From contig NC_081412.1 in assembly GCF_030272615.1 (NCBI RefSeq), positions 696,636,083 through 696,700,082 on the forward strand: a DNA stretch of 64,000 bases, given 5' to 3'. Positions within the stretch are counted from its first letter, which is position 1, and each line of letters begins with the position of its first letter. The notes below the pieces were generated by a model that ran no database searches, was not told the origin of the DNA, and saw nothing but the letters and a program-made list of their open reading frames with translations. Of this stretch, positions 12,422 to 23,434 are shown one piece after another. Both the position numbers and the translations under genes were made by a program. Origin of the DNA: Cryptomeria japonica. Its lineage: Eukaryota; Streptophyta; Pinopsida; Cupressales; Cupressaceae.

Positions 12422-12426
12422 GATAT

Positions 12427-12560
12427 GATTGTGGATACTTGTGTACAACACTTGGAGGAGGTCTCTTTATTCTTAGAGGAGACATGTGAGTCTTTGGATC
12501 ATGTTTTACATTCATCTCCACTAGATCTTGGATTGCCTTTTTTAGTAGTGTGGATCAGTA
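12427..12560 (+). pseudogene. Element D frame, second part
   Basis: After the solo LTR the same acidic frame resumes (DTCVQHLEEVSLFLEETCES) and runs on to the edge of the DUF4283 frame. It has no known domain. It shows that the D extra frame spans the insertion site, with the target duplication GATAT counted once. Confidence 0.5.
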
Positions 12561-13409
12561 TACCTAATTTGGAGGGGGCCTGCTGTGAAAGGGGGATCTG
12601 TGGGGGCTTCAGATGCTCAACTTCCGCCTTCTACGTGGGTTATTCCCTCTTTGGGGGAGGGTGTTGTGTCTGCTCCACCTCCTGGGGGAACCAATACTGG
12701 GATGAAGAAGAAGTTTGCCCCTGTGGCTGAACCTTTTTTTGTTTGTAGGTCCATTGCCATTTCCCTGGAGGAGGATATTGAGGTTGAGATTGATCATACT
12801 GCCTTTGTTTTTGCTGCCCATGGTATTATTTACAAATTTAGGGGTTTTTGGCCCAGTCTCCCTGATCTTCATGCATGGGTATCCAAGCACTGGGAGCCCA
12901 TTTTGTCTGCTACAGTTCATATTTTCCCTTTGGTTAAAGAGTTTTTAATAGCAAAATTTGAGAATGAGGTGGACAAAAACTGTATTCTGTGTGATCACTT
13001 CTTCAACTGGGATGATCGTTTTATGTTAATGGTTAAGCCTTGGCACAAAGATTTCAACCCCTCTTTTGAAACTTTCAACAAGATGCCTATCTGGGTTAGG
13101 CTCCCTAACCTTCCACTTCATCTTTGGGTGGATTCTCTTCTGGAAGAAGTGGGTGAGGCTCTTGGGGACTTTCTGATGTTCAACGCTGATTCTTTTAATA
13201 TTCGTCATTCTACCTATGCTCACATTTGTGTGGACATTGATGCTAGTTCTTTGGGCTTGGATGACTCTTTCTCGGGTCCTTTGCACCCAACTTCTTGGAT
13301 GGATTCCACTGCGAAGGTGGAAGAAGGGTGGATATTGGCAAAAATGAGAAAATCTAAATCTGCAACTGCTTTTGATATGACCCTTCATTCCCATAACGGG
13401 AAGAAGTAA
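12549..13409 (+). CDS. DUF4283 protein, LINE ORF1-like
   Basis: The frame is open from 12549 (no ATG near its start; GTG at 12585 is the first alternative start) to a TAA at 13409, about 275-285 residues. The middle carries features of the plant DUF4283 domain: a block with WDDRFMLMVKPWHKDFNP and the signature PIWVRLPNLPLHLW (about 13085-13130), then a segment ending in AHICVDIDASSLG. In plants this domain is found in LINE ORF1 proteins, usually followed by a CCHC knuckle and then ORF2 with endonuclease and reverse transcriptase. Here the frame ends soon after the domain, with no knuckle, and no ORF2 follows. It is intact apart from its start, so it could be a young non-autonomous copy or a fragment. 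Confidence 0.6.
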   Translation, partial: CGSVYLIWRGPAVKGGSVGASDAQLPPSTWVIPSLGEGVVSAPPPGGTNTGMKKKFAPVAEPFFVCRSIAISLEEDIEVEIDHTAFVFAAHGIIYKFRGFWPSLPDLHAWVSKHWEPILSATVHIFPLVKEFLIAKFENEVDKNCILCDHFFNWDDRFMLMVKPWHKDFNPSFETFNKMPIWVRLPNLPLHLWVDSLLEEVGEALGDFLMFNADSFNIRHSTYAHICVDIDASSLGLDDSFSGPLHPTSWMDSTAKVEEGWILAKMRKSKSATAFDMTLHSHNGKK

Positions 13410-14149
13410 TGTGTTGTTTGTTCTTTTCTGGTTGAGGGAGCTAGCTAAAACCCTTGTGTCCCCTAGTTTAAGGTGCCTGTATTTGGGATAGTATCTTGCT
13501 ATCCTTTTTCTTGTGTTGGTTAGGGTTGCTAGTGTTTTATGTCTATCTATTTGGGCAGCCTTATCTATTGGGTTCTAGTCCCTGGTTCTCCTTTATAAGG
13601 GGTTTCGGGTCCCTTCAAAAGTTGTTTTTACCTTAATCGAAAACTTTCAACATTGACATGGGGACACTTGAGTAGTTTTCAGAGACTCCATTCATCTTGA
13701 TTTTTTTTCCTACATCTTCCCTTCATAATTGGTGAGACTTCATGGATACACCTTTGGTTTTGTTTCCTCCTAAGGGGAGGGAAGTTGTTTGCCGATCATA
13801 GAGTAGTTTCTTCATTTAGTTTCAAGCTTCTACCATTGGTGCAGATTCTCCATTGAGGGGGGCTAATTGGTCTGTCTTCTTCTCTCTTATGGGGGGGGGG
13901 GGACTTTTTCCTCACATGAGGTTTTTTCCTTCTCATTCTTCTTTGAGACTTCTTTTGTATAGTTTTCATCTCTCTTTTGGGGGGAGTTTTTTCCCATTGG
14001 GTTTTTCTCTATTTCTCCATTTGTGAGATATTCCATTGGTTTTCTTGCAACTACATTTGTACATGGGTACCTAACATGGCCTAGTAGCCGAGACCCATCT
14101 TCCATGGTTAGCTTGAGTCTCCATTCCCCTCAGTTGCACTTAAGGGGGG
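13410..14149. other. Non-coding stretch after the DUF4283 frame, ends in a polypurine tract
   Basis: The first 200 bases read like a 3' untranslated region ending near AATCGAAAA (about 13640). The rest holds T-rich sequence, a run of 13 G at about 13890-13902, and TTGCACTTAAGGGGGG at 14134-14149, which looks like a Copia polypurine tract against the LTR start at 14150. No gene is supported. Confidence 0.45.
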
Positions 14150-14551
14150 TGTTGGTGTAAATTATGTCTCATAATTAGACTTTACTTAAGTTGACTTAGG
14201 GTAATGCATTTCATAGTAGTTTAGATATGAGACACTTAGGGAAGTCTGCACATAGGGATGATGCATGTAGGATAAATTCCACCTTTTGTGATTTTTCTTG
14301 TTGTTACATTCCACCTTCGGTGGGTGATCCACCTCTTGTGGAATATTTTATTATTTCTCCTAACTATCCTCACTTACCCTTGTTTCTCATTGAGCCACAT
14401 GTCATGATTGTGTGCTCACATATCCATATGGCCTTACCTTTATAAGCAGGCTCATCTTACATTGTAAGTAATGATCCAGTTGATAGTATTTGCATCTTGA
14501 TTAAAATACAATTTATTCTTATTGATATTTGACAAATTCTTACATATAACA
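14150..14551 (+). repeat. Short Copia-type LTR, probably a 3' LTR
   Basis: It begins TGTTGGTGTAAATTATG directly after a polypurine tract and ends at TTACA (14544) or TATAACA (14551). Downstream the sequence becomes Gypsy pol, so the LTR boundary must lie near there. It may be the 3' LTR of element D, but no matching 5' LTR was found and no target duplication could be confirmed. Confidence 0.5.
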
Positions 14552-14639
14552 TTACCCAACTTTTCTGTGTTGGTTAACTACCTATTTCACCCTAGACATA
14601 TGGAAAACCTTAACCTTCACAAAATACATCCACTATAGC

Positions 14640-16189
14640 TAGCATGTGTACACTTGCAAGGTTCACCTCGAGAAGAAGCCAAGACGAAGAAAATATTGAA
14701 GAAGACTTGGCAAAGTGGATCTACTAAGAGGAACCAACCAAGGATAAACAACCTATAAAGATACCCACAAAAAAATATGGTAAAGGATTCACAATGATGC
14801 AAAAGATGGGATATGATGGACATAGTGCTTTAGGCTTACAAAAACAGGGCATGCAAGAACCTTTGCAACCTTCATTACAACTTAGAAATCAAATCAAAGG
14901 ACTAGGATACAATCCAAGTCATGCAAGCACTTCTCAATCAAAATCCCCAAATAGAACAAATAAGCAAAAGGGTTATGCTGCATAGAAGTCTATTACTCCA
15001 AGGCCAAAGCTCTTGTCTCTTTTGGACACACAAGAAGCATCAACAAACCCATCAGATACAACACCTTCAACTGTTGTCGACAAAACTTTCACACCCAAAG
15101 ACTTGCCTGTAAGATGCAGTGACAAAGATCTACAAAGTGATTTTGAGACAGATTCACATGAATATGAATGGGATTATTTAGCTTCACATGAATCTGAATG
15201 AGCTTCTTTTGATACTTTTGAAGATAAAAGAGGTGAAGGAGATGCATGGATTGAAACTTTCTGGGATCATGTTGCACAAAAGTTACAACTTTCGATTCAT
15301 AGAGATGTATCACCTCCTAAGCCTAAATATGAAGAGGAGGGTACCAATGATGATCTTTATACCTCTGTTGTTACCTTAAACGCCACATCCTACGACCTTA
15401 ACCTAGTCGATGAAGTAATGCCACCTATCCATTCCCAACTCATTGATTGGGACCAACATGGTCCTCCCCCATGCCTGTATATGTTCCAAAACGATGATGT
15501 AATCATTGACTTCCTTGAACTTCAGGATAACATACCAAGAGAGGAACACAAGGTTGGGTTTGATATTGAATTCAACATGACAACTTACTTTGGAGAGAAT
15601 GCCAAACCTTTCAATCACAAAAATATAACAATCCAAAATGGATCTTCAAGTGAAAACCACACCGCGACACTTCTAAATCCTTAAAAAGTAAAAATAAAGG
15701 ACGAATCCAATGGTGAAAACCTTTATGAGGCACTTGAGGATAGGAGGTTTGACATTCTCCCATTTAGTATAAATCATGAAAGATTGTCTATACTTGTGGA
15801 AGAAACAAAAGAAATAAATCAGGGAACAATAGAAAATCCCCACATGATACACCTAGCAGCATCATTGACTCCAGAAGATCCTAGTTTTGCAGAATTCTTT
15901 CAACAACATCAAATCAACTTTGCATGGTCCTATGTAAACATGCTAGGAATAGATCCAGATCTAGTGATGCATCACTTGACAGTAGCAGAAGGAGGCAAAC
16001 CAATGAAACAAAAGATAAGGAAAATGCATCCTCATATAGCACTCTTAGTAAAGGCTGAACTCAAAAAGTTGTTAGAGGTTGGTTTCATCAAGCCAATTGA
16101 CTATATGAAATGGATATCTAACATTGTACCAATGGCAAAACTAACTGGGGGCATCCACATTTATACATATTTTAGGGACTTGAATAAAG
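14640..16189 (+). pseudogene. pol: Element I: Gypsy pol fragment with G-patch and start of reverse transcriptase
   Basis: A frame with internal stops runs through an acidic segment, then a G-patch (about 14770-14910; KMGYDGHSALG and GLGYNP are the core glycines), an acidic linker, and the start of a Ty3/Gypsy reverse transcriptase: FAWSYVNMLGIDPDL, a block of basic residues, LLEVGFIKPI, WISNIVPMAK and YFRDLNKV (15920-16189). G-patch plus this N-terminal RT pattern fits the Tat/Ogre side of plant Gypsy elements. It stops abruptly at the LTR of element H (TGTTGACCC at 16190), before the catalytic YVDD. The last five bases, TAAAG (16185-16189), should be H's target duplication. The pieces are at 14794-14985, 15013-15201, 15418-15684 and 15784-16189. 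Confidence 0.75.
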
Positions 16190-17369
16190 TGTTGACCCTT
16201 TTTTGTCAACTTAGTTACAAATCCAATCTGAGAAATTCAATGCTTTTTTGCATAACCTTCGTGTTCTGCACACCTGGATAACCTGTGTGCTATGCACATT
16301 TTTGTTGGCGGCAAGTAGTTGGGGTGTTTTCATCTATCCGGGCTCCAAGTTCTATTTTTAGGTTGACTGGTCGCGACGGTCAAATCACTTAAGTTTCTAC
16401 TGACTGAAGGGTCCTAGGTCCATGGCGGAATCGACCCCTTTCACTCGCTACCAACTGGTGCAATTCGCTTATAGCTTTGTCGCATAAAAAATGAACACTT
16501 CCATTTTGGTTCCCTGTTCCAATATTCCATTTTCATGCGACAACAGGATATGCGATGGTGGGACCCAACCTACAAGATAGAGAGGAGGGTTCTTTTCGGT
16601 AAGGGTTTTAATGGCGAGAGGAGGGAAAAGGGTGTCTGGTTGAAAGTCCATGTCTTTATGAACTCCAACCGAGGTGGGACCTCCATGCCATGTCACTTGC
16701 AAGGCCCAATTACAAAATGGACATCGATGTTTCACATTGACAAATCAAGGGGCCTTTGGAACAAGATCTTTTGTTCTGCTATTCTATTTTCATGAGATGT
16801 TGCAAAGCGATGCTACCAGAGGGAGCAACATGTAGTTTGGACTCCCACAAGGCCAACAAAGGCAAAAGAAGGATGTTGTGGGATAAGAATATGACAACGC
16901 AAAGGGTTGCCCTCCCCCATATTCTGTAAGGTGAATAGAGGTATGGCCGTGCGAGGCAAGAATGTAACAACAATATATGATTGAGATCGGTCCGCCATGT
17001 GGCATTCTTGTGGTCATAGATTTTCACTTAAAAGGCTGATCAACGGTCATGACTTAATCTTTAGTTGGGCTTTTTTTTTGGCACATATGTGGCAAGATCT
17101 CGCGCATCCATTTATGTGTGAGATCTCTTAATCGATGATGAACATTTGAACTTGCAAAGGTTGTTGAAATTTGAATGCTCTCTGTCAGGGGTGGTTATCG
17201 ACCTGATAGTCAAGAAATTTTTGGACTCGATCGATGCCTAAGATCTGATATGTTTTTCTTCCAACCACCAGGGATTTTCACCATTACTCTATATTGGACT
17301 TCTGCAGGCCTGTTTTGGATGTCCTCCATTCCCATTTAATACATTTTGGAGACTTTCTTGTTAGACAAT
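16190..17369 (+). repeat. 5' LTR of element H, part 1
   Basis: It begins TGTTGACCCTTTTTTGTCAA, with GTTGAC and GTCAAC as inverted arms. It aligns with 54514-55457 through the GAGATCTC region (about 17122-17130). In the 3' LTR this region is the insertion site of element C. No reading frame here is supported; antisense frames recur in both LTR copies only because the copies are similar. Confidence 0.75.
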
Positions 17370-18551
17370 TCAGATAACCAGAAGACAACTGAGAGGGAGG
17401 GGGGTGAATCAGTTGTCACAGATTACACGAACATTCAAAAATTAAACCTTTAATACCAGAACCCAAAACAATAATACCGGAATAGCAGTTAATCCAATTA
17501 AGCATAAATAGTAATCACTAAATAAAAACCATCCACACAACACCAAGATTTGTACGTGGAAAACTCGGTGAAGGGAAAAACCATGGTGGGAAGCCTACCC
17601 ACAGTCAGATAACACTTTTGCAGTAAGTATGTGAATTACAATGAAGGGGCTTGCACTTGCTGGAAGGCCAATAGCCTAGAGCACATTTCTCATCACAAAA
17701 GGAGCCTCACTGGCTACATATAAATCTAGACTACAATCAGGAGAAGTATTGAACTGCAAAAGATAGCATCTCCTATGCTTGACTATAGTTCCGGTTAAGC
17801 TCAATACCAGAGGAATAAATCCTCTTAGATAAACCCAATTCGATCTCCAATGATCGACCAACTCCTATGCCTGAATGAGATTACATTATTCACACGTTCC
17901 ATTCCTTGACCATGACCTCTTACATTAACCACGATGATCTACAATGAGATCTTACATCCATATATACAAACCCTCGACCATAAACAATCAAGTCGGCCAC
18001 CAGATAATAAACCGATTACATAATTACAAACCATGTCGGCCTTAGACCAAACTAATAATATCAACACATAAGACATCTTAGAAATACATCAATAGGTCCT
18101 ATCCACACGTTACATTAAAGTCGGTCCATAACCTAGATCAACCGAGACCAAGTATAGGTCCACACGCTTCAACAATGATCTCAATCTGCCAAGTCTCGAA
18201 CATGATCACCAATAGCATCCTGAAACTACATCAGAAGCTGCACCAACACCACTTATGCAATTCATTAAAGATCTCCACTAAAAGTTGTGCCGGTGAAACT
18301 CTCGCTGGAACCATAAACCAATCTTCTAAGCAAGTAGGATAGCATCCAATCACCAAACAAAAACCAACTGACCAAATCTGAGTATAAGTATCATGAACAT
18401 GCCAATTCCATTACCAGATTATACCAGAGCCTGCCGAATCATGCCAGATCCAAGTTAACCAGAAACCACTTAAGCTATTGGGACCAAAAGGGTGTCACTA
18501 AAGCATCCAAACAACTAGTGTTGACATCAATGACAAAACATCAATGCAACA
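17370..18551 (-). repeat. Solo Copia LTR inside the 5' LTR of H
   Basis: On the minus strand it starts TGTTGCATTGATG (18551) and ends with CTCAGTTGTCTTC after a C run, like the solo LTR at 57695-58758. The conserved stem-loop is present at 17556-17586. No polypurine tract or primer site adjoins it, so it is taken as solo. No clean five-base target duplication was found; the left end is uncertain within about 12 bases (17359 or 17370). Confidence 0.65.
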
Positions 18552-18680
18552 CATAATCAATTCCACCAAATGGACAACATTTCTTGCCTTTTTCATGTCG
18601 CCATGATGCATTTGTTGCAGAGATGTCTTCTCCTACAACCCTTTTTTCCTCTCTCAAAGATGATGACCACTTGTAGAGCT
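18552..18680 (+). repeat. 5' LTR of element H, part 2
   Basis: 129 bases between the solo LTR and element B, assigned to H by position only, because H's other LTR is not visible this far. It ends in GAGCT (18676-18680), the left target duplication of element B. Confidence 0.5.
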
Positions 18681-19801
18681 TGATGAATACTAAGAGGAGG
18701 GGTGAATTAGTATACCAAAAAACATTGAACTCAAACACTTAAATAGTTTGGCAGATAACCGGTATGACAAATTTGCAAATAAACTTGTTAAGATAAATGC
18801 AAACCAAATAGCAAACAAAGCATTCACCCACAAGAGCACAATCACCATAACACAAGAAGTTTTGACATGGAAACCCAAATGGGAAAAACCACGGTGAGCA
18901 GAAACTCACAAGTAACTATCTGCAGAATAGAAACTAGACTGGTTAAGGTCATACAATGTTCTTCACCAGAACAAATCCTGTTAGGAATCTAGATCTCTGT
19001 TAGGAGATAAGTCCTATTAAAGACTACCTTGTGAGAGGATTTCAGATTTACAGTTGTGAACCACCTTGTTAGAGGATTTACAAAGGCTTTGCTAGGCCTA
19101 CCCGGTTAAGGGTTTTAGACTTGTTGAAGATGTGAGTAATCAACAAGTGAGTGATCTAGCTACTAGCACAGTATGCTTGGTTAGATCCATGACAACTCAT
19201 TGTTAATGCATTTCAGCATTACTTCAGTCTTCAATATCTCCACACTCCTACTCTTCACATGGACCTAATCTTCTCTTCTATGATCACACATAAAAAACCT
19301 CATCATCTAAAACCCTAGACATGATGTCCTTATAAAGGAGTCTGATTTCATGTTGGTCCAATGGGATTACATTACAAGTTCCTAGGTTCAATGCATCTGG
19401 ACACATTTGGTAACATGACACAAAATCACCACCAAAGTGTCAGTGGATGATAACTCATCACAGAAATATCAGTTGGTAACTCATCACAGAGTAATACCGG
19501 TTCATACAATTTACCGATTACTGGTTGTCTAAAGTGAAGACTGGAAAAATGTTAACTACCGCTTTGTTCCTTCATATCGCTTGAGATCCTCAAACCGATT
19601 GAGGTCTTCATACCGCTTTAGGTCTTCATTTAGTTTGTGATCGGGAAACATCTTCTGCAAAACACCGATAGTCTAAAGACTATAATACATAATACCGGTT
19701 GGAACAAATACCGGTTGAGCATAACTCATACATAAAGAAAGTGATCTCAAAACAAGTGTGTGTTCATCAATGACAATCACAACATCATCAAAATGCCAAC
19801 A
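18681..19801 (-). repeat. 3' LTR of element B
   Basis: 1,121 bases. On the plus strand it reads TGATGAATACTAAGAGG at the left and ends ATGCCAACA at 19801. It is nearly the same as 32479-33598, with scattered substitutions. The conserved stem-loop is at 18866-18893, with a CATGG arm on the plus strand here where the other LTR has CGTGG. Confidence 0.9.
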
Positions 19802-19825
19802 ATCTCCCCCTTTGGCATTGATGGC
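19802..19825 (-). promoter_or_regulatory. Polypurine tract of element B
   Basis: On the minus strand GCCATCAATGCCAAAGGGGG then AGAT, against the LTR start TGTTGG. It is almost identical to the tracts of elements A, C and E. Confidence 0.85.
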
Positions 19826-19999
19826 AACACTTAGGAAAATTTTGACATCTAAATGTTTTTACAACAAAAATATGCCATAATCAAAATTACTCCCCCTAAG
19901 CATATACACTATCCCTTTTGCAGAAATGACAATCTATACTACTTCCTTAAAAAGGTAACATAAAAGTATACATAACATTCACCAAAATTTTAAATACTA

Positions 20000-20024
20000 T
20001 TCCCCCTTTGCCAACAATGACAAA
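20000..20024 (-). promoter_or_regulatory. Upstream polypurine-like motif, element B
   Basis: The minus strand reads TCATTGTTGGCAAAGGGGGA, a second copy of the LTR-adjacent tract about 190 bases inside. A further GCTTAGGGGGAG lies between the two at about 19893-19905. All follow the end of ORF2. Confidence 0.5.
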
Positions 20025-20118
20025 GTAATGCAGAATAACCCTTGTTTCTCATTAACATTAAAATGAGTAAATGTTTATGACAATAATGAGTGAAACTTAT
20101 CAAAAATAGATTTAAATC

Positions 20119-23100
20119 CTACATAAAAGTCTTCATGGCTAATGACCATGACTCAAGTAAGGAGGTAGCAACCTCACTTTCCATCTGCATCTGTGATACC
20201 TGTTCTTCCATGGCATCAATTGTACTCATCTCTTGAGTTACCGTTAAAGCTTCTAGATTGAGAAAGCACTTCTGAAGAATTTGTAGTCTGGGTAATAAAA
20301 CCAGTTGAAGCTCCTGCAAATCTCTTGTCCGGTTGCTAATCTCTAATTCTATCCTAGCAGACTAAAGTTGATACTGGTGAATAGTTTGCCCATATGTAGT
20401 GAAAGAATCATACGACGTCTTAAAGTTGCTTATGTATGCCTGCAAATAAGATTGTATTTTATCCTTTTGTGCAAGCACATCATCACAAAATAGATGGGGT
20501 TGGCTTATTTTGCTCAACAATAGTTTTTTCTCATCCATAGAATCTCTTATATCCTTCCATTGTTTCTGAAGTTGAGACCAGAGCCCATTCAATTTCTTTA
20601 TAAAGGAAGTGTTTAGTGCCTTTTGATGCTTCTTCTGTGCATTAGCTTCAGCAACTTCTTCTTGGCATTGTACCTGGTCCTCTACAACTATACATACAAG
20701 TTTTAGTTTGGCCAGAGAGGAATTAGTAACTAGAATCAAACTGGTAAGGGTGTCAATCGTAGTGTGAATGACATCCTACTCCTTTTTCCTCCTCAATGTT
20801 TCCAGTCTTTCTTGTGCTAGCTTTATGCCTTGCAGCAGCTCCAATTCATCTGCAGATTGGAGGTCAATAGGACTAGTGACGTCAGTTGGTTTGGCTTGAC
20901 CATTGGTTGCATTTTGAGTCTCTGCTTGTTTGTTCTTTTTAGCTTCCTTCTTCTCTTCTTCTCTTTTCTTTTCCTCTTCTTTCTCCCTTTGCTACACTTC
21001 ATGCTTTTTCTTCTCTTCCTCCTTTCTTTCTTCTTCTTTCCGCTTCTCCTCTTCTTGTTTCCTCTTTTCCTTGTCTTTCTGCTTCTCCTCTTTTTTCTTT
21101 TCTTCCTCTTCTTTTCTCTTCTCCTCTTCTTTCCTCTTCTCTTCTTCTTGTTTCCTCTTCTCTTCATCTTGTTTCCTCTTCTCTTCCTCTTTCATTTTCT
21201 CTTCCTCTTTCTTCGCTTTCTCTTTGTCAGCCCTTTCCTTGGCCAGCTTCAGCTTCTTTGCCTTTTCTTTATCCTGTTTCTCCTTCTCTGTGTCCAGAGT
21301 GACATCTTCACCATCTAACGTGTCCACATCAATAGTGCCAACCTGTTATGTAGTTGGTTCTCCTTTGCCATCAAATGCCTCATCCGGTTTTCCGGTTTCT
21401 ATTTCCTTTTCAACTTCTCTATTTGCTTGAGCGACTTGATGCATTTTCACAATGACTTTAGTATGGAAGTGTGTGTCTTTCACCACTTCAGAGGCTTTGC
21501 CTTCTAGTAGCAAGAGTCTTCTTCTTCTCATGAAGAAGAGACCTTTGTACTGGTCCATGATTTCAAACAATTCAGAGTTTGAAGCATCAGGGAAGTATTC
21601 TACAAAAATATTTTCTCAGAGCTCCTTTTCTCTCTCGATAGCAATGCGCCATTTATTATCTAAAGAATTGTATAAAGAATCAGGTGCCTCAGATCTAATT
21701 TCTGATGGCGACCGATCATAAACACATAAATAATTAATGATTTCCTGCTCTACTTCTTTCTCACTATCGGCAAAATCATCAAAATACTCCTTCAAATCAC
21801 CAAGCAATTTTCTTTTAATATTCTTAATAGTCCTTTAACAATGTGTCATCGACTTATATGAAGAGATGTCAATATTTACTGGTATAGATGATGCAGGTGC
21901 ATTACCGGTAGTTTTTGCTTTCTTCCTTGTTTGCCTGGTCTTCTTAGGCTGCACTTCTAGTTCCGTATCCTCAAACTCTGGTGAGTTGCTTTTGGTCTTC
22001 CGCTTTCTTTCAAAAAATTTAGCGGTAGCGACTTCAGGTTTCTTTTTGGCAGGTGACCACTTGGTCACTTTAGGACTTGCTGAGGTAACCAGTGCCAATA
22101 CCACCGGTACTACCTTGCCCTTTTTCTCTTTAGGATTTTCAACCGGTGTTATCCTCTCTTAGTAGGTGTCGGTTCAGTTTGCCTTCGCATCTAGAGGCGA
22201 GGCTAGCAGGGTAGAGGCATACCCGTCTAACATGTCATACATCACCTCATATCCCATAGGGTCTACTTCTTCCTGTCTTGGCTCTACTGCTTCCATTATG
22301 CACTCATCTACTTTAATGGTAAAGTAGATGTCCTCTTCATATTTCTTAACAATGTCTCCAAATATCCTCATCCTCTAGCTCATCTTCCGCTTGAATTCAT
22401 CAAAGTATTTATTGAAGACTTCAGGATATCCGGTTCCCACTGCTTGGATACTTTCCCTAATTTTTTTGGTGACCGGTTGGTCAGCAAACCATTGAATATC
22501 ACTGACTCTCGGGAAATAGCCTTGAAAGTAGAAAAATAAACCTACCAAAAGTTGTCCAAATCTGAATCTTAAGGCACTGTCTTGTTTGATGGACTTCAAG
22601 TTTAATATAATTTGCTTGTGCAAACAGGTGCATAGATAAATTGAGGCATCCTCCTTGATCATTATGTGGGCAGCATTTACCGCAACAACAGGGACAGAGT
22701 TTATTCGGCTAGCATAAAAGACTCTATAGCCGATAACCATACAAGCATACTTAACCAAGTCATCATTGATGGGATTGACATTCATTCCCCTTTGGTCGCT
22801 CAAAGAACGAGTGAGCTTAGTCATTTGAGTTTTGATGACTTTCCTAAGGGTTGGCACCTCACCAATGTTGCAGAAACTGATGACTGCATGAATTGCTTTC
22901 GGTGTTATGTCATGCGTCTGCTCCAAGTACATTTTATCACCATGTACTCTACTCAAGATGATGCAGATGTGATCTTTCATGAACTCTTCAAGAAAATAAA
23001 CAACATTATGTAGTTTCTTCCTTTCTAGGATGTATTCCGGTTTTATTTTCTAGTCATCCCCATAGAACAGACCTAGCTGGGAGTGAATCACTAGGGATCC

Positions 23101-23289
23101 TAGGTCTTCCAATTTACAGTAAATGTACCCTGAAATATCTTCTTCAACAATGACTCCAACAGGTATTTGGGACAGGGCATTGTATTTCATTTTCCTTTGA
23201 ATAAATTCAGCTGAGTCCATGGGTACACTAGAGCTGGAGTGCGATGCAGAAGCCTTGATTAACTGGAATTTTGAGAAATACCTTAACAA
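20119..23289 (-). pseudogene. Element B ORF2: long protein of unrecognised family, homologous to 3238-6554
   Basis: I do not recognise the family. On the minus strand the frame opens at 23289 (a second ATG is at 23220) and runs with stops and shifts to 20119, roughly 1,000 residues. N-terminal segment: IPVGVIVEEDISGYIYCKLE (matching VPDGVLYVEHVRAYIHCTLE in E). Core at 22980-22375: YACMVIGYR, RINSVP, AAHIMIKED, FRFGQLLVGLFFYF, then QWFADQPV. Next are a basic region with KKTRQTRKKAK (about 21930), a segment with MDQYKGLFFMRRRRLLLLEG (about 21550-21480), and a very Lys/Glu-rich helix of about 90 residues (21327-20992) made of KRKEEE-type repeats. The C-terminal part (20739-20119) is coiled coil. 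The Lys/Glu tract is much longer than anything in E, so this part is variable while the core is conserved. Confidence 0.6.
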
Positions 23290-23434
23290 TTTTGAAATTT
23301 AGGGTTTGCCAATGCAGCTCACAACACACCACTTTGGTTGCACAGTTACCGCTTAGAGTTCTTCATCAATAGGTTGAAAATATCTCTGGATTCTCCTATA
23401 AGATTTGAATTCTCTCTGAATCACAAGTCGAATC
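23290..23434 (-). other. Short leader of element B ORF2, ends at the element A insertion
   Basis: Non-coding on both strands as far as can be seen. GAATC (23430-23434) is the left target duplication of element A and recurs at 30899-30903. Confidence 0.5.

Noticed and set aside
20830-21430. Plus-strand frames rich in Phe, Ser and Leu
   Set aside because: They are the complement of the Lys/Glu-rich repeat of element B's ORF2; the composition explains their length.
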